Source of the DNA: Candidatus Hepatincola sp. Av
Lineage (GTDB): Bacteria > Pseudomonadota > Alphaproteobacteria > WRAU01 > Hepatincolaceae
Assembly: GCA_023518375.1 (NCBI GenBank)
Contig: CP068450.1
Location: 372,001-436,000 of the forward strand
DNA length: 64,000 nucleotides
Reading direction: 5' to 3'
Below, in pieces: positions 57,271 to 64,000 of this stretch (the stretch's first letter is position 1; every line of letters starts with the position of its first letter). The translations under genes were made by a program, and so were the position numbers. Under the pieces are notes generated by a model, which ran no database searches, was not told where the DNA came from, and saw only the letters and a program-made list of their open reading frames with translations.

Positions 57271-57800
57271 TTTAATTTAGGGGAATATTAATTTAGGGAA
57301 ATAAGCTCTTAGGAGGTAATATATAAACCCCCATTACTATAGCCTATAGTGTTCTATAGTATTTAATTGGGGGAAAGGTAAGCTCGAGGGGGGGTAATAT
57401 ATAAAAACCCCATTGTATATATATTAGCCTATCAGCTAATAGCTATAGTTCATAAAAAAATATAGTAAAACAAAATAAAGGTATTAGAAAAGGTATTAGA
57501 TTAAATAAAGTTACTAGCTTGTCTTATAAAATTGTAGTTATAAAAGTAAAGAGGTAGATAGCTAATTAAGGGGATATAATTCAATTATCTTATAAAATGG
57601 TAATTATATAACCAGCTATAAAATAAAACAAAATTGAATAAAATAAAATTGCACTATTTTTTAGAACCTAAGAAGGCTCATCAGGCTATATTCTTAGAGA
57701 TTTATATCTAAAATAGACTATAGTAAATATTATATAAAATTATATAAAAAAGTAATACACAATAATAAAGGTAAAACATAAAAAAAAAGAGGAATTAAGA
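57271..57800. other. Spacer between pdhC and lpd with G/C-run repeats
   Basis: About 530 bases. Two similar units (about 57271-57335 and 57362-57415) share TTTAATT, GGGGGAA-like and AAGCTC parts, GGTAATATATAAA and a C run CCCCATT. The G runs can pair with the C runs, so each unit can fold into a hairpin. The rest is plain AT-rich DNA without genes. Confidence 0.6.
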
Positions 57801-59198
57801 ATGTCTAATTTTGATGTACTAGTAATAGGAGCCGGTCCAGGAGGCTATGTAGCTGCCATTAGAGCTGCCCAATTAGGTTTAAAAACTGCCATTGTAGAAA
57901 AAGAACATTTTGGTGGTATTTGTTTAAATTGGGGTTGTATTCCTACAAAATCTTTGTTACGAAGTGCTGAAATTTTTCATTATATCAAGCACGCTGAAAG
58001 TTACGGATTATCTGTAGAAAATCCTAAGTTTGACCTTGCAAAAATTGTAGCAAGAAGTAGAGCTGTATCTAAGCAATTAGCTGGTGGCGTTGCTATGCTT
58101 TTAAAAAAGAACAAAGTTACAATGTTTGAAGGTAGTGCTACTTTACTTGGTTCCTCTCAAGTAGAAGTTACCTTAAACTCTAACAAACAAAAAGAAACCC
58201 TTAGTGCTAAGCATATAATTTTAGCAACCGGAGCTAAAGCCCGCATTATTCAAGGCTTTGAGCCAGATAACAAATTCGTGTGGACGTATAAAGAAGCTTT
58301 GGTAGCCAATGAAGTTCCTAAAAAACTTTTAGTAATGGGTAGTGGAGCCATAGGCATTGAATTCGCTAGTTTCTTTAACACTTTAGGGGCTGAAGTTACC
58401 GTAGTAGAGCTCATGGATAGAATAATGCCCGTTGAAGATGCTGAAATTTCTAAAATGGCACAAAAATCCTTTGAAAAACAAGGTATGAAAATTCTTACAA
58501 AAACTAAAGTTTTAGGCATTAAAAAGAACTCTGCAGATGCAACTGTTACCTTAGAAGATGCCACTGGGCAAAAAACAGAACTTACTGTTAATAAAGTAAT
58601 CTCTGCCGTAGGTATTGTAGCTAATATAGCAAACATTGGCTTAGAAAAAACTAAAGCAAAAGTTGAAAATGGTAGGATTCACACAGATGAATTTTCTGCC
58701 ACAGATGAATCTGGGCTATATGCCATTGGAGATATCACTAAGGCTCCTTGGCTTGCCCATAAAGCCTCTCATGAAGCCATTATTTGTGTAGAAAAAATTG
58801 CTGGGCTAAACCCTCATACTTTAAATCCTAATTTAATTCCTGGTTGTACCTATGCTAATCCGCAGGTAGCCTCGGTTGGTTTAACTGAAGCTAAAGCAGT
58901 TGAAAAGGGCTTAAAAATTAAAGTAGGGCGTTTTCCCTATTACGGCAATGGTAAAGCTATTGCTTTAGGAGAAGCAGAAGGTTTAGTAAAAACTATTTTT
59001 AATGCCGAAACCGGAGAATTATTAGGAGCACATCTGATTGGATCTGAAGTTACTGAATTAATTCAGGGCTACGTTATTGCTATGAATTTAGAAACTACCG
59101 AACAAGAGCTAATAAATACTGTTTTTGCCCATCCAACTCTTTCAGAAATGATGCACGAATCCGTCCTGAATGCCTTTGGTAGAACTATACATATTTAG
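57801..59198 (+). CDS. lpd: Dihydrolipoamide dehydrogenase (E3)
   Basis: Reoxidises the lipoyl groups of the PDH complex with FAD and NAD. 465 residues. FAD site VLVIGAGPGGYVAAIRAAQLG at the N-terminus (read in part), redox disulfide in GGICLNWGCIPTKSLL near 39, NAD site MGSGAIGIEFASFFNTLG near 179, ATDESGLYAIGDI near 302 and the C-terminal HAHPTLSE-type motif as FAHPTLSEMMHE near 448 with the catalytic His. Ribosome site AGAGGAATT. Confidence 0.96.
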   Translation: MSNFDVLVIGAGPGGYVAAIRAAQLGLKTAIVEKEHFGGICLNWGCIPTKSLLRSAEIFHYIKHAESYGLSVENPKFDLAKIVARSRAVSKQLAGGVAMLLKKNKVTMFEGSATLLGSSQVEVTLNSNKQKETLSAKHIILATGAKARIIQGFEPDNKFVWTYKEALVANEVPKKLLVMGSGAIGIEFASFFNTLGAEVTVVELMDRIMPVEDAEISKMAQKSFEKQGMKILTKTKVLGIKKNSADATVTLEDATGQKTELTVNKVISAVGIVANIANIGLEKTKAKVENGRIHTDEFSATDESGLYAIGDITKAPWLAHKASHEAIICVEKIAGLNPHTLNPNLIPGCTYANPQVASVGLTEAKAVEKGLKIKVGRFPYYGNGKAIALGEAEGLVKTIFNAETGELLGAHLIGSEVTELIQGYVIAMNLETTEQELINTVFAHPTLSEMMHESVLNAFGRTIHI

Positions 59199-59264
59199 GT
59201 ATAATACAGGTAAATTACAATTTTAATAAGAGAGTAAGATAATAAGGTAATAAAAAAGATAAAA

Positions 59265-59640
59265 TATGAAAGCCAAAAATAAAGAATTAAAATCAAGACA
59301 AAAACAAACTTAATAAAGATATTTATATTAATACCCATATTCGTAATCCAGAGAAAATTAATTATTTACAAGAAATGTTTGATAAATTAAACATTAATTA
59401 TGATGATTTAATTATCTGTTTCAAAGGGAATTAATAATTTTACTAGTAAAAAAGAATTAAAATTAAGATGTTATTATTATACTTTTCATCCAACTGTATT
59501 ATTAATTGTTAAAGAAACTATTAGTCTATAAAAAATATAAAAGAAAACATTTTGCTACATTAAAGAAAATGATATACCTTATCCAACCTTTGATGCTAAT
59601 TATTCCTAAAAATCTTATATAGGTCAAACTTAAATTTGTT
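59265..59640 (+). pseudogene. Degraded gene remnant of unknown identity
   Basis: Short peptide-like stretches follow each other in shifting frames: MKAKNKELKSRQKQT, then in another frame INTHIRNPEKINYLQEMFDK ending near 59432, then SKKELKLRCYYYTFHP, then ENDIPYPTFDANYS. Each reads like coding sequence but is cut by stops. I take it as a decayed gene; the parent family is not recognised (a restriction enzyme is one possibility). Confidence 0.4.
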
Positions 59641-59704
59641 TTTCATATTATGTTTATGATAAAATATAAGTTAGCTATTAAAAACAACAACTAGGATAAT
59701 AAAA

Positions 59705-60166
59705 ATGAAAAAACTAATCTTTACATCTATATTTTTTATATACAGCATCTTTACGGTATCATTATATGCCGATGGCGTTTTAAGTGATTCAGAAATTAAC
59801 TATAAGGTTACAAAAGAAGTAAGTGAATTTATACACGATTACCAAAAATATGGTGGTTCAAATAAAAACATTGATTCCATAAAAACTACTATTACTAATG
59901 CCTATACCCAAAAATATACATTAAAAAATACTATCAATACTACTAAGGAAGAGATGTATGTTAAAGTGTTAACCGAACAATTTAACCCTGAAGAGTTTGC
60001 TGCTTCCCAAAAAACTCTGCTTGATTTAAGCCAACAGCAAAAATCTATTATGCAAAAAGCCTACTTTGATATTTTAAGCATGTTAGACTTACATGATAGA
60101 GAAGCCATAGTAAGAACTATTCATGATGATGACCATACCATTGCTAGTGGTGCTAACCATGATTAA
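59705..60166 (+). CDS. Small exported protein of unknown function
   Basis: 153 residues with a clear signal peptide (KKLIFTSIFFIYSIFTVSLYA, cut after YADG or just before). The mature part is charged and mostly helical (EVSEFIHDYQKYGG, EEFAASQKTLLDLSQQQKS) with a His/Asp-rich end (DDDHTIASGANHD). No family recognised. A good terminator follows, so it is probably a single-gene unit. Confidence 0.6.
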   Translation: MKKLIFTSIFFIYSIFTVSLYADGVLSDSEINYKVTKEVSEFIHDYQKYGGSNKNIDSIKTTITNAYTQKYTLKNTINTTKEEMYVKVLTEQFNPEEFAASQKTLLDLSQQQKSIMQKAYFDILSMLDLHDREAIVRTIHDDDHTIASGANHD

Positions 60167-60249
60167 TATACATTAACATACAATTTCAAGTAGTTTATAT
60201 ACTTTTTAAACTTTCTAAGGGTAATATAAGTACATATAAATACAATTAT

Positions 60250-60290
60250 AAATGGCAACAATCCACTAAAGATTATTGCCATTTTTGTTT
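60250..60290 (+). terminator. Terminator of the small exported protein gene
   Basis: AAATGGCAACAAT at 60250-60262 pairs with ATTATTGCCATTT at 60272-60284 (one mismatch), followed by a T run. Confidence 0.85.
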
Positions 60291-60298
60291 GCTACTAC

Positions 60299-60326
60299 AA
60301 AGGTTATGAAGAACTCATAACCTTTT
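60299..60326. terminator. Symmetric hairpin, probable two-way terminator
   Basis: AAAGGTTATGA and TCATAACCTTT form an 11 bp stem with a 5-base loop, flanked by T runs on both strands. It would end the DUF5710-type gene on the minus strand. Confidence 0.7.
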
Positions 60327-60367
60327 GTAAAGAGCAGTATAATAGAAAAAATACAACTACTACATGC

Positions 60368-60535
60368 TTATTCAGCACTAGTATCTTTCTCTTCTTCAAT
60401 ATACCATTTTTTAAAAAGATTAAGGTCTGTACCTTCTTCAATATACCATTTTCTTGCGGGACCATCCCATTTTGCCCCCAGTTGTTTCGCTTCATCTTTT
60501 TCACTAAATGGAACATTCAAATATATTTTAGACAT
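60368..60535 (-). CDS. DUF5710-type mini-protein
   Basis: 55 residues. IYLNVPFSEKDEAKQLGAKW (4-23) then DGPARKWYIEEGTDLNLFKKW (24-44, read in parts) matches the small DUF5710 domain, normally found within primases, antirestriction or conjugation proteins of mobile elements. Here it stands alone. The ATG at 60535 has AAGGGTG upstream. WYIEE is repeated at 30-34 and 44-48, perhaps a local duplication. Likely a gene stripped down from, or acquired with, a mobile element. Confidence 0.75.
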   Translation of the reverse strand: MSKIYLNVPFSEKDEAKQLGAKWDGPARKWYIEEGTDLNLFKKWYIEEEKDTSAE

Positions 60536-60800
60536 TATTTCACCCTTAAGAATATTAATATAGAATATTGGTATATATTTATAGTTGTATTATATCATCT
60601 TCTATATTTTTATGAAGAAAAAAATATAAATATTCTAACTCCAGTTGTTAATAACCTAATAACTAACAAATACAAGTTGAAGGAGAGTAATTTTACAGTA
60701 AACAATAATTTCTTAGGAGGTTTTCTTGTTAATCATTTGATGATTTTTCTATAATAAGGTAAGATATTTAATACACTAAAAGTATTTAAGAGGTAATACT

Positions 60801-61031
60801 ATGAATAAAGAAACATCGTTAAACAATAAAGATACAGAAATCACAGATGAAGATATAGTAAAACAAGCTAAAATAGTGGCATACAAAGAATTACAAGCAA
60901 GAGAAGTATTGTTAGACTATGTTTTAGAATGGGTAACCGAAAGGCATGGGAGAGTAGATATAGATAAGTTAATAAAAGTATTATTTTCCACATCATGTGA
61001 AAAAGAGGAGATAAATTCAACAAAAAAATAA
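60801..61031 (+). CDS. Small helical protein of unknown function
   Basis: 76 residues, soluble and strongly charged, with a mainly helical pattern (EDIVKQAKIVAYKELQAREVLLDYVLEW in two parts, HGRVDIDKLIKVLF). AAGAGGTAA precedes the ATG. No family recognised. A membrane protein gene follows after 71 bp. Confidence 0.5.
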   Translation: MNKETSLNNKDTEITDEDIVKQAKIVAYKELQAREVLLDYVLEWVTERHGRVDIDKLIKVLFSTSCEKEEINSTKK

Positions 61032-61102
61032 AGAAGTAATACAAAAAAATTCATCACAACTAAATAGTAAGTTCTATTTACTCAAAAGATATTAGCCTTA
61101 AT

Positions 61103-61852
61103 ATGAAATTAATAAACGAACAAAAAATTATAAATATTGTTGGAATTATACTTATAGCTATAATGGTTATTATAGAAATTTATTGGCTCTATAGGGATCC
61201 TACTTTAGCAAGTATTATGACCAGTTTTCTTTCTACAATGTTTACAGGATTTTCTGCACTATTTACAGGGTTTATAGCAATAATAACTAACAAAAACATT
61301 CAACAAAGTAGGAAAGAAAAACAAGTTGCTAATGAAAAACAATATACCATTCAAGCTATTATGAATGTTCTTGATTTTATATATTTAATACCAAGTAACT
61401 ATATGGATAACGCTAGTAGTAAATTACCACCACTTATTACAGATAAAGAGCCATTGAATCAAGCATTTATTAATGCTAAAAAAAACTTAAATTTTTTACC
61501 AGAGAAGGCTATACAATACCTTTTTTATGTAAATGCTTGTTTACGTTTATCTAAACATCATTATAAAAATACTGATCTTATAATAGCAAAAAAAATAGGG
61601 GATATAAATATATCAGAAAGCATTACTCACTATATTTTTTCTAGTAGCACTATAGGGAACCAACTTCGCCCTAAAAAATATACTATTTATGATGTTTTAG
61701 AAAATTTTGAAGAAAATTTAAAAGCAGTAATAAAAGATGAAAATTTTTCTTGGAAAACTCATAATTGGCAACCTATTAATGATGAGGATACAATAAAAGA
61801 ATACAAAGAAAACATAGAGCAAGGAATAAAAGAAGGGAATCCTAATCTATAA
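61103..61852 (+). CDS. Unknown protein with two N-terminal TM helices
   Basis: 249 residues. Two hydrophobic segments (about 9-29 and 37-62) followed by a basic stretch (NIQQSRKEKQVANEKQ) and a soluble helical domain of about 170 residues. The layout (TM pair, then a helical cytoplasmic domain) is seen in DUF4760-like proteins; the match is only architectural. No ribosome site is obvious before the ATG. Confidence 0.5.
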   Translation: MKLINEQKIINIVGIILIAIMVIIEIYWLYRDPTLASIMTSFLSTMFTGFSALFTGFIAIITNKNIQQSRKEKQVANEKQYTIQAIMNVLDFIYLIPSNYMDNASSKLPPLITDKEPLNQAFINAKKNLNFLPEKAIQYLFYVNACLRLSKHHYKNTDLIIAKKIGDINISESITHYIFSSSTIGNQLRPKKYTIYDVLENFEENLKAVIKDENFSWKTHNWQPINDEDTIKEYKENIEQGIKEGNPNL

Positions 61853-62434
61853 AAACAATGTAAGTAAATATATAGTTAAACCTAAAATTAAATTTATTAT
61901 ACTAGTAAATAATTATATTCTATAAACTTTTGCAAACAGTTTATAGAATAGCAGAGAAATACAAATAACAATACGATCAATACTTTTTATAAGTGCTAAA
62001 ATCCTAATTTAGATTAATTTTTTTATTATCATTATGTTAGTTAATAAATCAATAATTTTCTAAAAATTCATTTCCCAATATAATTTTATGTGCTATACTA
62101 ACACAGTAACACACAATACAACATATATTAACATAAATATATAATAATACAAAGGAAAAACACTACAATTTAGCTAGAATTTATATAAGTATTACAAAAA
62201 TAGCTAACTTTATTAATTTATTAAAAACTAACAAATAGTATAAAATTCAACTCTAGTTATATCAATTAAATCTAAGATGGTTAATAGATGTAAGGAAAAG
62301 GCTAGGGTTAATTTTAAACAAGCTTTTATATAAAAAAGGTAGTTGTTAGCTTGCTATACTAGAAAATATGTAAACTTAAATTATTACTACTATAAGAGTG
62401 TAAAAAGTAAAAATATAAAAAGGAGTAAGTTAAC
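61853..62434. other. AT-rich spacer before ornithine cyclodeaminase
   Basis: About 582 bases. TATACT boxes occur at 62094 and 62355 and could be -10 elements, without matching -35 boxes. No gene or hairpin stands out. Confidence 0.35.
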
Positions 62435-63466
62435 ATGGTAAAAGTTCTTTCAGTGCAAGATGTAGCCAGCATCATTAAAAAACATGGCTTAGAAAAAATA
62501 ATATCAGACCTTATGGTAGTAATAAAAAAAGATTTTATTAGGTGGCAAGAATTTCAAAAAACTCCTAGGTTAGCTTTTCATGTACCAGATGGAGTAATTG
62601 AACTAATGCCAACGGCAGATAGTAAACTTTTTGCTTATAAATATGTAAATGGGCACCCTAAAAACCCTATAAATGGCGAGCTTACCGTAGGAGCCACAGG
62701 GCAACTTTCTACTATTTCTAATGGTTACCCAATTTTACTTTCGGAAATGACACTCCTAACCGCCTTACGAACTGCCGCCACAGGAGTTTTAGCCGCTGAT
62801 TATTTAGCAGATAAAGATGCTAAAACCATAGCTATTATTGGCACAGGAGGACAAAGTGATTTTCAACTTACAGCTTATTGCCTGATTCGTAATATTGAAA
62901 ACGTAAATTATTTTGATACTGATAAAAAAGCTATGGAACGTTTTGCTAAGAATATGAAAGTTCAAAAACCGAACTTAAAATTCACTCCCTTTAATAGTGC
63001 TAAAGAGGCGGTGAAAGATGCTGATATTATTGTTACCTGTACGGCAGATAAGGCTGTAGCCCAGATTATCTCTAATGATTGGAAAATGAAACCTTCTGTG
63101 CATATTAGTGCTTTAGGAGGTGATTGTCCAGGTAAAACGGAGTTAGATCCTAAACTCTTAACCAGAGCCGAAGTGGTAGTAGAATTTTTTGACCAATCTT
63201 TTATAGAAGGGGAAATTCAACATTTTAAAGAAGATGAGGCTCGTAAAATTGTTTATGCGGAATTATGGGAAGTATTAAATGGTAGTAAAACAACTCGGCA
63301 AGATCCTAATAAAATTACTATCTTTGATTCCGTAGGTTTTGCTTTAGAAGATTTTTCCGTACTATGCTTAACCCATGAATTAGCTAACAAATATAATATA
63401 GGGGAAGATAAAACTATGATCCCCCACCTACCAGACCCTAAGGATTTATATTCACTAATTAAGTAA
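62435..63466 (+). CDS. ocd: Ornithine cyclodeaminase
   Basis: Converts ornithine to proline and ammonia with bound NAD. 343 residues. SEMTLLTALRTAATGVLAADYLA near 108, the NAD-binding IAIIGTGGQSDFQ near 132, TCTADKAVAQI near 198 and SALGGDCPGKTELDP near 224, whose Asp is the key acid of the family, all fit ornithine cyclodeaminase closely. It can use ornithine from the arginase or the deiminase route encoded at the other end of the window. Ribosome site AAGGAG. Confidence 0.92.
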   Translation: MVKVLSVQDVASIIKKHGLEKIISDLMVVIKKDFIRWQEFQKTPRLAFHVPDGVIELMPTADSKLFAYKYVNGHPKNPINGELTVGATGQLSTISNGYPILLSEMTLLTALRTAATGVLAADYLADKDAKTIAIIGTGGQSDFQLTAYCLIRNIENVNYFDTDKKAMERFAKNMKVQKPNLKFTPFNSAKEAVKDADIIVTCTADKAVAQIISNDWKMKPSVHISALGGDCPGKTELDPKLLTRAEVVVEFFDQSFIEGEIQHFKEDEARKIVYAELWEVLNGSKTTRQDPNKITIFDSVGFALEDFSVLCLTHELANKYNIGEDKTMIPHLPDPKDLYSLIK

Positions 63467-63493
63467 GCAGATAACTAACTCTTATAAAGTTAT

Positions 63494-63562
63494 CAATGGT
63501 AAAAAAGCAATAGTACAAAATCAATGGTAAAAAGCAATAGTAAAAAATCAATGGTAAAAAAG
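63494..63562 (+). repeat. Three short tandem repeats
   Basis: TCAATGGTAAAAAAGCAATAG-type units of about 27 bases stand three times head to tail after the ocd stop, with small differences; the third changes GCAATAG to GTTATAG and leads into a hairpin. Confidence 0.85.
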
Positions 63563-63596
63563 TTATAGCCACTTAATTAACTTAGTGGTTATAACT
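63561..63596 (+). terminator. Hairpin after ocd
   Basis: AGTTATAGCCACT at 63561-63573 pairs with AGTGGTTATAACT at 63584-63596 (one G-T pair). No T run follows directly, so it may end transcription weakly or protect the 3' end. Confidence 0.55.
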
Positions 63597-63754
63597 TATT
63601 ATTAACAAGAATAAACTAAAAAAATAAGCTATAAAGTATAAAAATCCTAAAAATTATACTCACTGATAACAGGTTAATACTTATCATAGAACCTATGGGG
63701 AAGAGGGTAGCATTGTTAGTGATGATCCTTATTCAAATCCAGCAAGGTAAATTA

Positions 63755-63934
63755 TTATTTAGGAATTCCTTTACTATTTTGAGCCATAAGTATAATTGGA
63801 ATATCTGGGAATATAACAGCACAACTATTACGGATTTCTTCTCTCTTGATAGGTTGTTGTAATACCTGAGGTTTTACCACAATTATGGCAAATGTTACTC
63901 CTTGCTCTTTAATTACAGCCCCATTAAATTGCAT
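63755..63934 (-). CDS. Conserved small protein, possibly truncated
   Basis: 59 residues from the ATG at 63934, chosen because AAGGAG lies 7 bp upstream (an earlier frame start at 63964 lacks one). MQFNGAVIKEQGVTFAIIVV and PIILMAQNSKGIPK resemble the start and middle of small uncharacterised proteins I recall as about 90 residues that go on with YYGR...FLA after GIP. Here two TAA codons follow GIPK, so the last third seems lost. Confidence 0.5.
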   Translation of the reverse strand: MQFNGAVIKEQGVTFAIIVVKPQVLQQPIKREEIRNSCAVIFPDIPIILMAQNSKGIPK

Positions 63935-64000
63935 TTGAATCTCCTTTTTATAATTAATTCTCACTATATTTCACATATACTAACATTTACCCAAACTGCC

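Noticed and set aside
60304-60516. 70-codon frame on the minus strand
   Set aside because: It overlaps the DUF5710-type gene in another frame; that frame has a ribosome site and a recognisable domain, this one does not.
60482-60754. 90-codon plus-strand frame
   Set aside because: Antisense to the DUF5710-type start and then AT-rich spacer; composition is not protein-like.
63494-63562. Possible CRISPR array
   Set aside because: Only three units with no distinct spacers and no cas genes; it is a simple tandem repeat.
63661-63750. tRNA-like TTCAAATCC near 63734
   Set aside because: No matching acceptor, D or anticodon arms around it.

Overview
The window is AT-rich (visibly around 30% GC in genes, lower between them) and carries no rRNA, tRNA or CRISPR that I can see. 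It looks like a host-associated alphaproteobacterium. The strongest sign is the block tpiA-secG-pyrG-kdsA-eno followed further on by ftsB-like, pdhA, pdhB, pdhC and lpd, an order typical of Alphaproteobacteria, with an E1-beta subunit that carries its own lipoyl domain. AT bias, many small exported proteins, gene remnants and long AT-rich spacers fit a reduced symbiont genome. A Holosporales/Hepatincola-type symbiont is my guess, not something the sequence proves.

Layout. 1-3.9 kb: arginine deiminase cluster (end of arcA, arcB, a YfcC-type transporter, arcC) giving ATP from arginine. 4.3-6.9 kb: three unrecognised exported or membrane proteins and a YhcH-family protein. 7.1-12.6 kb: recG and mfd, divergent and 20 bp apart. 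12.7-13.8 kb: a GT2-GtrA glycosyltransferase. 14-17.5 kb: a minus-strand operon btuB-tonB-arginase behind a cobalamin riboswitch. 17.6-22.6 kb: a MATE exporter and a methionine ABC transporter (metN-metI with two metQ copies). 22.9-26.4 kb: tkt-rpe-DUF502. 26.4-29.5 kb: two small outer-membrane-like proteins and a nitroreductase, bracketed by a ~110 bp inverted repeat. 29.8-36.1 kb: a GlcNAc/glucose-type PTS permease, a 3-methyladenine glycosylase with an insert, and an alanine dehydrogenase/NSS transporter pair. 37-39.1 kb: an RNase R remnant and ppiD. 39.5-44.9 kb: tpiA to eno. 45-52 kb: accessory genes inserted between eno and ftsB (unknown 318-aa protein, a duplicated coiled-coil/TM protein pair, a metzincin protease, an iron alcohol dehydrogenase, GlpT). 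52.1-59.2 kb: ftsB-like and the pyruvate dehydrogenase complex. 59.2-64 kb: gene remnants, small unknowns (one with a DUF5710-type domain), ornithine cyclodeaminase.

How it fits together. The cell appears to import and burn host metabolites: arginine (deiminase route, arginase, ornithine cyclodeaminase), alanine (NSS transporter plus dehydrogenase giving pyruvate), amino sugars or glucose (PTS), glycerol 3-phosphate (GlpT), methionine and vitamin B12. Pyruvate is fed to the PDH complex. 

Most unusual items: an arginase whose gene sits in a B12-riboswitch operon; a ~555 bp near-identical duplication joining the lipoyl ends of pdhB and pdhC; a tandem pair of small membrane proteins with conserved ends and a diverged middle; an inverted repeat pair upstream of two unrelated genes; and a metzincin with no visible signal peptide in the eno-ftsB insertion.
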